Below, one piece after another: positions 45,649 to 56,037 of a stretch of 64,000 nucleotides of DNA. The first letter of the stretch is position 1, and each line of letters opens with the position of its first letter. The stretch spans positions 124,001 to 188,000 of the forward strand of contig NZ_JACYFC010000005.1 of NCBI RefSeq assembly GCF_014803385.1. Direction: 5' to 3'. Below the pieces are notes generated by a model. It made no database searches. It worked only from the letters and a program-made list of their open reading frames with translations, and was not told where the DNA came from. Both the position numbers and the translations under genes were made by a program. Origin of the DNA: Marinomonas colpomeniae. GTDB lineage: Bacteria; Pseudomonadota; Gammaproteobacteria; Pseudomonadales; Marinomonadaceae.

Positions 45649-47148
45649 TTAATCCTGGGGCTTCATATGTGGGAACAATAAAACATCGCGGATTGATGGC
45701 GCATCAGTGAATAACATCACCAAGCGATCAATACCAATACCTTCACCTGCAGTCGGTGGCAAACCGTATTCCAAAGCATTGATGTAGTCCGCATCGTAAT
45801 GCATCGCTTCATCATCACCGGCATCTTTTTCAGCCACTTGAAGTTTGAAACGCTCTGCTTGGTCTTCTGGATCATTTAACTCCGAGAAGCCGTTCGCAAT
45901 TTCACGTCCACCCACGAAGAATTCAAAACGATCTGTGATGAAATCATCATGGTCATTACGACGAGCCAATGGCGATACTTCCGCTGGGTATTCTGTAATG
46001 AAAGTTGGCTGATCTAGTTTGCTTTCAGCTGTTTCTTCGAAAATCTCAGTCCAAAGCTTACCTAAACCCCAAATCGGTTTTACATCAATTTTTAGACTCT
46101 TCGCGACAGCGGTTGCACTTTCTATTGTTTCCAAATCTTTCGCAGTCAATTCTGGGTTGTAGTGCAAGATAGACTCAAGCATGGTCATGCGAACAAATGG
46201 CGCACCAAAGTCATATTCAGAACCTTGGTAAGTTACGGTCGTTGTACCTAACACTTTCTCTGCAACATCACGCAACATGGCTTCTGTCAGATCCATTAGA
46301 TCTTTGTAGTCAGCGTACGCTTGGTAAAACTCAATCATGGTGAATTCTGGATTATGACGAGTTGATGTCCCTTCGTTACGGAAGTTACGGTTGATTTCAA
46401 ACACACGTTCAAAACCACCCACAACCAAACGCTTCAAGTAAAGCTCAGGTGCAATACGCAAATACATGCTCATGTCCATCGCATTATGATGTGTAACGAA
46501 AGGTCGCGCTGTTGCACCACCTGGAATTGTTTGTAGCATTGGCGTTTCCACTTCCATAAAACGACGGTCTTCTAAGAAGCGACGAATAGTAGAAATGATT
46601 TTTGAACGCATTTGAAACGTATCACGAGATTCTTCGTTTACAATCAAATCCACATAACGTTGACGGTAACGCATTTCCATATCAGATAAACCATGATGTT
46701 TATCTGGTAACGGACGCAATGCTTTCGTTAATAGTTTTGCTTCTTGCATGTCGACATACAAATCGCCTTTGCCTGATTTATGAACAGGGCCAGTAATACC
46801 AATAATGTCACCTAAGTCCCATGTTTTTTGCTCAGCAAGCAACTCAGGAGACAAGGTTTTACGGTTTACATAAGCCTGAATTTGCCCTGTCATGTCTTGT
46901 AATAACATGAAAGACCCACGGTTACGCACGATACGACCCGCGATACTGACTTTATGATCTTTTTCTACCAATTCTGGCTTTTCAAATTCACCAAACTCAG
47001 CCTGTAAATCTGCTGCATAAGCGTTTGGGCGAAAGTCATTCGGATACGCATTACGCTCTTCACGAATGGCAGCCAATTTTGCACGACGCTCCGCAACTAA
47101 GCGGTTATCGTCTAATTGTGTTGATTCTGTATTATTTTCGTTAGCCAT
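45649..47148 (-). CDS. lysS: Lysyl-tRNA synthetase (class II)
   Basis: A 499-residue class II enzyme. An N-terminal OB fold (about 60-150) carries [20 protein letters not shown]. Motif 2 is [20 protein letters not shown] and motif 3 ends [20 protein letters not shown]. It lies 61 bases downstream of prfB, the conserved prfB-lysS pair. Confidence 0.97.
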   Translation of the reverse strand: MANENNTESTQLDDNRLVAERRAKLAAIREERNAYPNDFRPNAYAADLQAEFGEFEKPELVEKDHKVSIAGRIVRNRGSFMLLQDMTGQIQAYVNRKTLSPELLAEQKTWDLGDIIGITGPVHKSGKGDLYVDMQEAKLLTKALRPLPDKHHGLSDMEMRYRQRYVDLIVNEESRDTFQMRSKIISTIRRFLEDRRFMEVETPMLQTIPGGATARPFVTHHNAMDMSMYLRIAPELYLKRLVVGGFERVFEINRNFRNEGTSTRHNPEFTMIEFYQAYADYKDLMDLTEAMLRDVAEKVLGTTTVTYQGSEYDFGAPFVRMTMLESILHYNPELTAKDLETIESATAVAKSLKIDVKPIWGLGKLWTEIFEETAESKLDQPTFITEYPAEVSPLARRNDHDDFITDRFEFFVGGREIANGFSELNDPEDQAERFKLQVAEKDAGDDEAMHYDADYINALEYGLPPTAGEGIGIDRLVMLFTDAPSIRDVLLFPHMKPQD

Positions 47149-47209
47149 GATTTTGCTATTACTCTTTAATATTAAATAATTTAATAATTTTTAAAAATAA
47201 GAACGCGCG

Positions 47210-48305
47210 TTATAAGCCCTGTTTTAAACTTGCAACGATAAACTGATCTAGGTTGCCATCAAGAACAGCACCCGTGTTAGAGCTTTCCACTCCAGTACGC
47301 AAATCTTTAATACGTGATGCATCCAATACATAAGAACGAATTTGACTGCCCCAACCAATATCGGATTTATTATCTTCTACAGCTTGTGCCGCTTCATTAC
47401 GCTTCATCATTTCAAATTCATATAACTTAGCGCGCAGCTGCTTCATCGCAAAATCACGGTTAGCATGTTGAGAACGCTGATTTTGACATTGCACCACTAT
47501 ATTGGTTGGCACATGGGTAATACGTACCGCAGAGTCTGTGGTGTTTACGTGCTGTCCACCAGCTCCAGAAGAACGATATGTATCAGTGCGAATATCCGCA
47601 GGATTAATTTCAATCTCAACATTGTCATCGACTTCAGGCGAAACAAATACAGACGCGAAAGACGTATGACGACGACTACCTGAGTCAAACGGTGACTTAC
47701 GAACTAAGCGGTGCACACCCGTTTCAGTTCGTAACCAGCCAAAAGCATATTCACCCTCAAAGCGAATTGTCGCAGATTTAATACCTGCAACATCACCAGC
47801 AGAAACTTCCATAAGCTCAACTTTAAAGCCTTTGTCTTCGCCCCAACGTAAGTACATACGCAAAATCATGCTAGCCCAATCTTGCGCTTCTGTACCGCCA
47901 GAACCAGACTGTATGTCTAGGAAAGCGCTACTCTCATCCATATCTTTGGAAAACATACGGCGGAATTCTAGCTTAGCTAACGACTCATCTAATTCATCTA
48001 ACTCAAGCTGAACCGCTTCTACTGAATCCTCATCGTTTTCTTCTACGGCAAGGTCTAACAGCTCTTTGGAATCATTTACACCTAACTCCAAACTGTCTAA
48101 TGTCTCAACAATGGCTTCTAATGAAGACCGTTCTTTGCCAAGTTTTTGTGCGTAATCTGCATCGTTCCAAATTTCTGGATCTTCTAATTCGCGGTTAACT
48201 TCTTCTAGTCGCTCTTTCTTTGAATCGTAGTCAAAGATACCCCCGAAGGGTTAAAGCTCGTTCAGAAAGGTCTTTGATCTTTGAAACTATCGGGTTTATT
48301 TCCAT
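47210..48305 (-). CDS. prfB: Peptide chain release factor 2, with programmed +1 frameshift
   Basis: Release factor for UAA and UGA, about 364 residues when the frameshift is included (E. coli 365). The reading begins with ATG at 48305 and runs 24 codons to an in-frame TGA at 48233-48231. Translation must shift +1 at CTT-TGA-C to continue from 48232 to the stop at 47210. The SPF anticodon-like motif ([10 protein letters not shown]) and the GGQ catalytic motif ([10 protein letters not shown]) are present. It is followed by lysS. Confidence 0.97.
48228..48247 (-). promoter_or_regulatory. prfB programmed frameshift site
   Basis: On the minus strand the order is GGGGGT, then ATCTTTGAC: a Shine-Dalgarno-like G-rich element just before the slippery CTT codon and the TGA stop. 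This is the classic RF2 autoregulatory layout: low RF2 favours the shift, high RF2 favours termination. Confidence 0.95.
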
Positions 48306-48448
48306 ATTGGCGTCAATTTGCTATAAACAGTGTGAATTAAAGTTATTACGAATTGTAACGAATTTACTCGCAGCATAAAATGCCATTCGCTACTCAATGA
48401 TGGAAAAATAGACCATTTTTGTGAGCTTTGCTATCAAATGGAGTTTAT

Positions 48449-48748
48449 ATGGATAAGCCAACCGTGTCAGTCACCATACTGGGACAGAGTTATAAGATAA
48501 ATTGCCCTAAAGGACATGAAGAAGATTTAAAAGAAGCCGCTGATTATTTAAATGAACAAATGAATGACATCAAAGCCAGCGGTAAAAATGCAGGCTCTGA
48601 AAAAATTGCAGTCCTAGCGGCATTGAATATTACTCACGATATGCTTTCGAATCGAAAATACGCACGTTCTAACGAACAACAGCTGCGAGAACTGACGTCA
48701 CAGCTTGATGCAGCTTTAACACATGAAACTAAGTTGGTTAACGAATAA
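48449..48748 (+). CDS. zapA: Cell division protein ZapA
   Basis: A 99-residue FtsZ-associated protein that bundles FtsZ filaments. Start at 48449 (GGAG at 48440-48443), not the longer frame. VSVTILGQSYKINCPKGHEE begins the beta globular head and the helical tail contains AVLAALNITHDML. zapA is followed by 6S RNA and ygfA, as in E. coli. Confidence 0.93.
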   Translation: MDKPTVSVTILGQSYKINCPKGHEEDLKEAADYLNEQMNDIKASGKNAGSEKIAVLAALNITHDMLSNRKYARSNEQQLRELTSQLDAALTHETKLVNE

Positions 48749-48864
48749 CCACCCATGGTTTATTCTTTGACCTACTTTTTTGATTGCAAGCGTAGAACAC
48801 GAATTTTCTTCATACAGGGTCAAAAACGAATAAGTCTATTAAGTGATTTCCAGAATAAATTACT

Positions 48865-48870
48865 CTATAC
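48865..48870 (+). promoter_or_regulatory. Probable -10 element of 6S RNA
   Basis: TATACT at 48865-48870 sits about seven bases before the likely 5' end. A matching -35 is not obvious. Confidence 0.5.
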
Positions 48871-48876
48871 TTTAGT

Positions 48877-49055
48877 TTGTTTCCTGGGTTGTTCGAAGCG
48901 GCTTAACGCCCTTGAGCCTATGAGTAATACCCCGGAGAGAGCCTGTTGGTTTGGTGTGCATGTCCGTGCGTCGGAAAGCCTAAAAAGCCACAGTTCTTTC
49001 CACCTTGAACCACTGGGTTCAAGGCCAATAGCCGACACGGCAACTTGGGAAACTC
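48877..49055 (+). ncRNA. ssrS: 6S RNA
   Basis: A regulator that binds sigma-70 RNA polymerase. The closing stem is visible: GTTTCCTGGGTTG near the 5' end pairs with CAACTTGGGAAAC near the 3' end. The conserved ACCTTGAACCACTGGGTTCA block and the CCTTGAGCC element match the known family, and the gene lies between zapA and the 5-formyl-THF cyclo-ligase as in enterobacteria. Ends are approximate. Confidence 0.9.
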
Positions 49056-49059
49056 TTTT

Positions 49060-49665
49060 ATGACCTCTCATCTCGACCCTAGACAAACACTACGTCGTCA
49101 GTTGCGTCAAACTAGACGAAACTTATCTTCTGATGAACAAGTTAATGGGGCACAAAATCTATTACCTTGTTTCGCTCAATACCTTAATGATTTACAAACT
49201 CAGAACCTAGATAAGCGTATACAGCACCCCAGAAAAATCGCCTTATACCTTTCTAATGATGGTGAAATTTCCCCCCATGTATTATGCGAACATTTTTGGC
49301 AACAGAATATTGAAACCTACCTTCCTGTCATTCAAGGAAAAGAACTCGTCTTTGCTCTGTATTCTAAAGATACCATATGGCAAGACAATCAATTCGGTAT
49401 CAAGGAGCCCGTCACAAGTAGTATTTTATCAGGCAATGAACTAGATATTATTTTTTTACCTTTAGTTGGGTTTGATGTTAAAGGTGGACGTCTTGGAATG
49501 GGTGGGGGTTTTTATGATAGAACCTTTGAAGGCAAAAGGGCGGATCAAGCGCCTTTACTAGTAGGGCTTGCTCATGACTGCCAACAAGTAAAGTCACTAC
49601 CGATTGAAGGTTGGGATGTCCCTTTGCAAGCCTTTATAACTCCAACGCAGGTCATTAGAGTATAA
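49060..49665 (+). CDS. ygfA: 5-formyltetrahydrofolate cyclo-ligase
   Basis: A 201-residue cytosolic enzyme that converts 5-formyl-THF to 5,10-methenyl-THF with ATP. MTSHLDPRQTLRRQLRQTRR is the N-terminus (ATG at 49060), then KIALYLSNDGEISP, and the ATP-binding GGRLGMGGGFYDRTFEG near the end. The start codon lies a few bases beyond the 3' end of 6S RNA, so both are read from one transcript. Confidence 0.95.
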   Translation: MTSHLDPRQTLRRQLRQTRRNLSSDEQVNGAQNLLPCFAQYLNDLQTQNLDKRIQHPRKIALYLSNDGEISPHVLCEHFWQQNIETYLPVIQGKELVFALYSKDTIWQDNQFGIKEPVTSSILSGNELDIIFLPLVGFDVKGGRLGMGGGFYDRTFEGKRADQAPLLVGLAHDCQQVKSLPIEGWDVPLQAFITPTQVIRV

Positions 49666-49686
49666 AAAGGTTCAGTTGGTACCTAG

Positions 49687-51096
49687 TTAGAAAACAAGAC
49701 TATAGCCAACTGACAAAAATGCACCTGAATTGCCATCATCATTTTCTGCGGCATAAGCAAGATCAACATCTAAACGTCGAAAAAAGGTTGTTCCTACTGT
49801 TAGATAACTCAACTCTGTACCAACCATATTTTTACGAATACCAACACGAAAGCCAGGAACTAAAAGGTAATCACTGAACACAGATAAAGACACAACAGAC
49901 CATTGATACTCATCCCCAAGAGGGTCTTTTATAGCATTAAGGTCATAGGATCCCGCCAGAGAAAAATTTTGATCTTTACTTTTAATGGCTCCATCTATGG
50001 TTATTTGAGACCTCATTTTATATTCTTCATTGAGTGAAATAACGCCTGCATCGGCAAAACTTACCGCAGCATTACAACTACTCAAATCAGCCCCACTCAA
50101 ACCACTGCAATTACCTAGTGCGTCGTAATCAAAGGTAGGTTCATTCACATTCGCCATGGAAATACCTAGCTGATAATCCCGAGCAACCAAAATTGCCCCT
50201 ATATCTAATGAAATACCTGACGAAACAGAACTACGACTCGAAAAGAAATCGCCGTAAGAAACACTAGAGTCATCGTCTTCTGTTATTACTGTCAGCTTTT
50301 GCCCTAACGCAAGCTGATGGAAGTTTATGCGTCCACCAAGAATCAATGCATTAGTCTCTGTTCTAGATACCATTTCACTGTAACCAAAACTAAAGCGATA
50401 ATCTGATGCTCTCTTAATATAAACCGATGTCTCGGTTTCAACGTCTGCTGAGCTTATGTCTGCACTTGTAAGGTCCGAAACTGTAGAAACATTTTCTATG
50501 TCATCTAATCCTGTATAGGTAAGGTTATCCGCCAATACATTCACACGACCAACCAATGAAGCACCAGCATCAAAGGTAAAAACACCACGACGTCTGGTTT
50601 TATAAATTATCGGTAAAAAAGGCGCTTGAGTTGTCACTGCAACCTTTGCATACAGTGTATTGCTAATATCAGTAACAATGCCGTCAACATCGCTTAATAC
50701 CGCATCAAAATCTGTTAATAACGTTTCTGCGGCATCGACAGCATCAGCGTCACTAAAAGACGAAGAATTAGATTGAGCATTTTGCAAGGTCGTCTCAAAA
50801 TTTTCCAAAAAGCTTGCATCCAATGCCTCAGTAAGATCATCAATTTTATCATTAATACCATTAACACCACCGCCTTCCAAAGCGATACCCACTGGCCCCA
50901 AAAATCCTGTCCGAAAACCTTCGAGATTAGCCATAAGATAAGAAGACGCTGGATTACCAGACGCTGTAGATAAAGCATGACGATTACCATAGCCACCCAA
51001 GACAATGCTAGAGCCAATGGGTTGATAGGGGTACATAGATGCCATAGCAAAAGAGCTAAATACACCAAAAAATATAATGATTAAATACTTTCTCAT
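49687..51096 (-). CDS. TraF-like (PF13729) outer-membrane protein, first copy
   Basis: A 469-residue protein with a signal peptide (MRKYLIIIFFGVFSSFAMAS). The mature start MYPYQPIGSSIVLGGYGNRHALSTASGNPA is typical of the TraF_2 family, and the rest is rich in beta-strand patterns with aromatic ends, ending FLSVGYSLVF, consistent with an outer-membrane barrel. The conjugation name is misleading: no conjugation gene lies nearby. It is a tandem paralogue of the gene upstream. Confidence 0.8.
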   Translation of the reverse strand: MRKYLIIIFFGVFSSFAMASMYPYQPIGSSIVLGGYGNRHALSTASGNPASSYLMANLEGFRTGFLGPVGIALEGGGVNGINDKIDDLTEALDASFLENFETTLQNAQSNSSSFSDADAVDAAETLLTDFDAVLSDVDGIVTDISNTLYAKVAVTTQAPFLPIIYKTRRRGVFTFDAGASLVGRVNVLADNLTYTGLDDIENVSTVSDLTSADISSADVETETSVYIKRASDYRFSFGYSEMVSRTETNALILGGRINFHQLALGQKLTVITEDDDSSVSYGDFFSSRSSVSSGISLDIGAILVARDYQLGISMANVNEPTFDYDALGNCSGLSGADLSSCNAAVSFADAGVISLNEEYKMRSQITIDGAIKSKDQNFSLAGSYDLNAIKDPLGDEYQWSVVSLSVFSDYLLVPGFRVGIRKNMVGTELSYLTVGTTFFRRLDVDLAYAAENDDGNSGAFLSVGYSLVF

Positions 51097-51160
51097 AATC
51101 TACTTATACCAAAAAAAACCATTCATTCGGTTACATTATCCGCAAAGGCGATAGAAACAA

Positions 51161-51195
51161 AAAAAGTCGAGAACTATGCGCGTTATCGACTTTTT
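51161..51195 (-). terminator. Terminator after the second TraF-like gene
   Basis: AAAAAGTCGA (51161-51170) pairs with TCGACTTTTT (51186-51195). It separates the two paralogues, so they are not a simple operon. Confidence 0.75.
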
Positions 51196-51214
51196 ATCGT
51201 TGCCTTACTTTTCT

Positions 51215-52435
51215 TTAGAAAGCGGTATCATAACCTAAAGAAACATAGAAACTACGAGGGGATGAACTACCTTCATCGTCTTCTACTGTATCCAATGAAA
51301 CGGCTAAATCCAAATTTAAACGCTTAAACAAAGTCACTCCCCCAGAAACATAGCTAAGTTCTGACCCTGCTAAGTTCTGACGGAAGCCGGCTCGAATACC
51401 TGGTAAGAAATGTGAGTCACCGTAATAAGACAAAGAAACGGCAGCCCATTGGTATTCATCGCCAACCGCATCTTCTACAGAGTTAGCATCATACGTCATA
51501 CCCAACATGACTTGCTTATTAGACAATGCGACAGCTAAATCAATTGTTGCTTGCATTTCCATTGTGTAAGAGTCTGTTGAACCAATACCGTAATTATTTG
51601 ATGCCGTGTTCGCAACAATAGTGGCAGAATCAAAGTCTGGTTCATTGATATTGGCAAGCGTTAAGCCAGCTTGATAATGCTCAGCTACCCAAATCGCCCC
51701 TAAATCCAAACCAATACCAGTACTGCTAACAGAATTATCAGATAATCCATCAGAAATAGCATCATCTACATCTGTTGAGTCATCTAGCTTTGCCAATGCG
51801 CGTTCTGATGAAATTCGGTGTAGGTTCGCTTTAACCCCACCAACTAATACACCTTGTGAATTCTTTAGGATTGCTTGGCTATATCCAAAACCAATATTCA
51901 AATCTGTTGCTGTTTGTGCATAAAGAGAAGTTTCAGTATTCAAGCTTGCGTCAACTTCATCTGCTAATAGACTTCCTTTAGCAATAGCAGAGATACTCGC
52001 ATCCAACATGAAAGCACCACTATTTTTAGTTTTATAAATAATAGGCATCAGTGGAATTTGTAAACTAATGGATGTTTTTATATACGCAGTATTGCCAATT
52101 TCATCTAGAATAGCGTTAGCCTTTGCTTGATCAGTAGCACCAGACCCATTATCGAGTATATCTTCCAAATCTTCTATTTGATCATCTAAATCACTTACAT
52201 CACCCATTTCAGCACTAATACTTAACGGACCTAAAATACCAAAACGAAAGCTGTCATTGTCTTGTTCATTAACCATTAAAAAAGGCGCTGCTGGGTTATT
52301 CAAAGAAGTAGCTAATGCTCTCTGATTTGGTGCACTACTTAAGGTAAAACTCGATCCAATAGGTTGATTCACAGGCATCGCAGCCATAACAGCAGTACTT
52401 AATAAACTAGTAGAAATAACCAACAACTTTTTCAT
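51215..52435 (-). CDS. TraF-like (PF13729) outer-membrane protein, second copy
   Basis: A 406-residue paralogue of the neighbouring gene. Start at 52435 because AAGGA precedes it and a signal peptide begins (MKKLLVISTSLLSTAVMAAM). Shared segments are QPIGSSFTLSSAPNQRAL, MPIIYKTKNSGAFMLDASIS, VGDEYQWAAVSLSYYGD and the C-terminal YVSLGYDTAF. Function unknown. Confidence 0.8.
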   Translation of the reverse strand: MKKLLVISTSLLSTAVMAAMPVNQPIGSSFTLSSAPNQRALATSLNNPAAPFLMVNEQDNDSFRFGILGPLSISAEMGDVSDLDDQIEDLEDILDNGSGATDQAKANAILDEIGNTAYIKTSISLQIPLMPIIYKTKNSGAFMLDASISAIAKGSLLADEVDASLNTETSLYAQTATDLNIGFGYSQAILKNSQGVLVGGVKANLHRISSERALAKLDDSTDVDDAISDGLSDNSVSSTGIGLDLGAIWVAEHYQAGLTLANINEPDFDSATIVANTASNNYGIGSTDSYTMEMQATIDLAVALSNKQVMLGMTYDANSVEDAVGDEYQWAAVSLSYYGDSHFLPGIRAGFRQNLAGSELSYVSGGVTLFKRLNLDLAVSLDTVEDDEGSSSPRSFYVSLGYDTAF

Positions 52436-52532
52436 AACCCAATCCTTATGCGAATAAATCAAACAGTAAAGTATTGTAATAAATTAGCATAAAACTGACA
52501 TTTTTGAACACTTTACTTACACTTAACGCACA

Positions 52533-52568
52533 AAAAAAGCAGTGATTCAATAGAGTACCACTGCTTTT
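52533..52568 (-). terminator. Terminator after kdsB
   Basis: AAAAGCAGTG (left arm ending 52544) pairs with CACTGCTTTT (52559-52568), closing the KDO operon. Confidence 0.82.
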
Positions 52569-52611
52569 AATTGTATTTAAGTAGAACTAAGTAGTGCCGA
52601 TTAAAATTGGC

Positions 52612-53427
52612 TTAAGGTAATTTTTTTCGTAATTTTTCTAGATCTTCTGGTGTGTCAACACCATGAGTAGGCAAACCATCAGCTAACGCAACTTGCACTT
52701 TAATACCTTGATGTAAGAACCTTAATTGCTCTAATTTCTCCCAACGCTCTAATGGTGACATGGGTAAGTCTGCGTATTTTGCCAATAAGCTTGCTCGATA
52801 TACATACAAACCAATATGACGCAGCGCTGGAAAATCGGCAGGTAGCTTGCCACCTTCTCGATCAATATTGATAAAACCATCACGATCCCAAGGCATTGGC
52901 GCACGACTAAAATAAAGCGCCCTTTGCATTTCGTCACAAACCACTTTAACAACATTGGGATTAAAAAAGTCCGTGACATCGTCAATCACACAAGCCACCG
53001 TTGCCATTTCAGCTTCTTTATCTCGATGCAATGCGGCAACACAAGAATGAATCAAAGCAACAGGTAAAAAAGGTTCATCACCTTGTACATTCACAATAAT
53101 TTCGTCTGCCTTCCAACCCATTTTATCTGCGACTTCAGCAAGACGCTCTGTGCCATTTTCATGGTCATCACGAGTCATTACCACAGAAGCACCAAAGTCC
53201 AATGCAGCTTGATAGATAACATCATGATCAGTTGCTACTGTAACGGATTTCGCGCCAGCTTTGAGCGACAGTTCATAAACCCATTGCAGTACAGGTTTGC
53301 CACCTAAATCGGCCATCAGTTTTTGAGGAAAACGTTGCGATGCATAACGAGCAGGAACCACGATGTGAAATTCAGGAAGGTTATCCATGCTTACAGAGCC
53401 CTTCATTGTACCTAAAGAGTCAGCCAT
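52612..53427 (-). CDS. kdsB: CMP-KDO synthetase (3-deoxy-manno-octulosonate cytidylyltransferase)
   Basis: Activates KDO with CTP before transfer to lipid A. As called it has 271 residues; E. coli has 248, so the true start may be the internal Met at 53388, just before FHIVVPARYASQRFPQKL. ATG 53427 is favoured because it overlaps the kdsC stop (TAATG) with GGAG upstream. Motifs: VPARYAS at the nucleotide site, then NVQGDEPFLP and LYFSRAPMPWDRD. Confidence 0.94.
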   Translation of the reverse strand: MADSLGTMKGSVSMDNLPEFHIVVPARYASQRFPQKLMADLGGKPVLQWVYELSLKAGAKSVTVATDHDVIYQAALDFGASVVMTRDDHENGTERLAEVADKMGWKADEIIVNVQGDEPFLPVALIHSCVAALHRDKEAEMATVACVIDDVTDFFNPNVVKVVCDEMQRALYFSRAPMPWDRDGFINIDREGGKLPADFPALRHIGLYVYRASLLAKYADLPMSPLERWEKLEQLRFLHQGIKVQVALADGLPTHGVDTPEDLEKLRKKLP

Positions 53428-54008
53428 TATTTTTCAAACTCCGGTTTTTGCGCCAATTCGTAAGCTTCTTCCAATGACATTCGCGATGCTAGCACCATAT
53501 CAGCCACTTCCCTTGCAACACCTTCACCCGCTGATTTATTAAGCACAATAGGACAATGACGTTGCAATAAAATATGTGCATCGGCAGGACACAATGCCAC
53601 ACCCACTTTTGGCATCACCTGGAGATCAATGACATCATCACCAACATAAGCGGCTTCGTTAGGCTCAACCCCAAGGCGAGATATTAAATCATCAAATGCT
53701 TCGGCCTTGTTGTGACAGCCAGGATAAAAGTGCTCAACATTAAGATCTTTCATTCTCAGCCTTAAAGGCGCTGAATCTTTCGCTGTAATGACGGCAATCT
53801 GAATCCCCCACTTAGGAAGCAACTTCATTGCTACGCCATCTTTCACATTGAAACATTTGATACTCTCGCCTTGCTCGGTATAAAGTAAACGACCATCAGT
53901 AAGAACGCCATCAACATCAAAAACAACAAGCTTGAGCGACTGCAACGTAGACATCAATGATTTGTCATTCAGCAACGCTGGATAAGAAGAAAGAAAAACC
54001 GAATCCAT
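53427..54008 (-). CDS. kdsC: KDO-8-phosphate phosphatase
   Basis: A 193-residue HAD-superfamily phosphatase, C0 subclass. The catalytic DxD is D31/D33 in VVFDVDGVLTDG, the threonine motif is VITAKDS, and AYVGDDVIDL closes the Mg site. Removes phosphate from KDO-8-P. A later Met (residue 19) could be the real start. Coupled tightly on both sides to kdsA (3 bases) and kdsB (overlap). Confidence 0.94.
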   Translation of the reverse strand: MDSVFLSSYPALLNDKSLMSTLQSLKLVVFDVDGVLTDGRLLYTEQGESIKCFNVKDGVAMKLLPKWGIQIAVITAKDSAPLRLRMKDLNVEHFYPGCHNKAEAFDDLISRLGVEPNEAAYVGDDVIDLQVMPKVGVALCPADAHILLQRHCPIVLNKSAGEGVAREVADMVLASRMSLEEAYELAQKPEFEK

Positions 54009-54011
54009 TAC

Positions 54012-54902
<891 letters not shown>

Positions 54903-54952
54903 TCAGTTAGCTCACTCCAATAAGAACAGAGTAGCAAAATTAATATGATCGT

Positions 54953-55927
54953 TTAGCGGTCGTAAATTTCTAAAATACCAGACACATTCTGAGCATCGTC
55001 GACAACAATTAATAAAGTAATCTTGTCGTGTAACATCTGTTCTTCGGCCTGTACTATCATGGTATTTTCATTAATCGTTTTAGGATTTGGTGTCATCAAT
55101 GCCGCCATGGTTTTATGTATCATGCCTTCGCTTTCTTTCAACATGGCACGACGTAAATCACCATCGGTGAAGATCCCCAATAACTTGTCTTCATCCTGAA
55201 TTAAAACCACACCCATTCGTCCATGTGTCATCACAGAAATAGCATCTTTTAGACTAGTCTGCGAAGTACAGATTGGAAGATCATCTTTGTGCATTAAATC
55301 TTTGACTCGCGTTAAGAGCTTGCGACCTAAACTTCCACCTGGATGAAACCGTGCGAAGTCTTGTGGCTGAAAATTCCGACACTCCATCAAAGCAACTGCT
55401 AAGGCATCGCCCATTGCTGTTGTCATCGTGGTTGATGTGGTTGGTGCTAAATTATTAGGGCAGGTTTCGCGATCAATCGAAATATCCAATACGCAATCAC
55501 AATGCTTTGCTAGCGTAGAGTTCATATTACCAACGAGTGCAATACTTGGATTGCCAAAACTTTTAAGAGACGGGAGTAAACGCATTAGCTCTTCGGTTTC
55601 GCCAGAATAACTAATCAGAATGAGAGTGTCTTCCGCCTGAATCATGCCTAGATCGCCATGGAATGCTTCGCCAGGATGAAGAAAAAAACTGGGGGTTCCT
55701 GTTGATGCCAAGGTTGCAGCGATTTTCTTACCAATCAGACCTGATTTTCCCATACCACAGATGATGGTCCTGCCTTTACTGGCAAGAATCATTCTTACCG
55801 CTTTGGCGAACTCTTCTGTCACTTGATTAGATAAGTTAGCAAGAGCTTGAGCTTGAATAGATAAGGTACGACGAGCACTCTCGATAAGAACATTGGAGTC
55901 AATATTCATATTAGATGAATCGCACAT
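54953..55927 (-). CDS. kdsD: D-arabinose-5-phosphate isomerase
   Basis: Interconverts ribulose-5-phosphate and arabinose-5-phosphate, the first step toward KDO. 324 residues: an SIS sugar-isomerase domain (about 38-190: GMGKSGLIGKKIAATLASTG, SYSGETEELMRLLP) and two CBS domains (about 205-324). AGAGAGG sits four bases before ATG 55927. First gene of the KDO operon. Confidence 0.95.
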   Translation of the reverse strand: MCDSSNMNIDSNVLIESARRTLSIQAQALANLSNQVTEEFAKAVRMILASKGRTIICGMGKSGLIGKKIAATLASTGTPSFFLHPGEAFHGDLGMIQAEDTLILISYSGETEELMRLLPSLKSFGNPSIALVGNMNSTLAKHCDCVLDISIDRETCPNNLAPTTSTTMTTAMGDALAVALMECRNFQPQDFARFHPGGSLGRKLLTRVKDLMHKDDLPICTSQTSLKDAISVMTHGRMGVVLIQDEDKLLGIFTDGDLRRAMLKESEGMIHKTMAALMTPNPKTINENTMIVQAEEQMLHDKITLLIVVDDAQNVSGILEIYDR

Positions 55928-55990
55928 AAAACCTCTCTGATTTTTATAATAAACGTGAAGTGAGATTATTATACAGAGGAAGTAAAGCGC

Positions 55991-56030
55991 CTACCAAAGA
56001 AAGAGGCAATAAAGCGCCTTTCTTTGGTAG
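55991..56030 (-). terminator. Hairpin between kdsD upstream region and znuA
   Basis: CTACCAAAGAAAG (55991-56003) and CTTTCTTTGGTAG (56018-56030) form a perfect 13-bp stem. It follows the znuA stop on the minus strand but lacks a good T run (exit reads GCGCTTTACTT), so it may end or protect the znuA transcript. Confidence 0.55.
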
Positions 56031-56037
56031 GGTTTAT

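Noticed and set aside
49687-52435. Part of a conjugative element because of TraF family name
   Set aside because: No relaxase, pilus, integrase or repeat boundary is nearby; neighbours are housekeeping genes.
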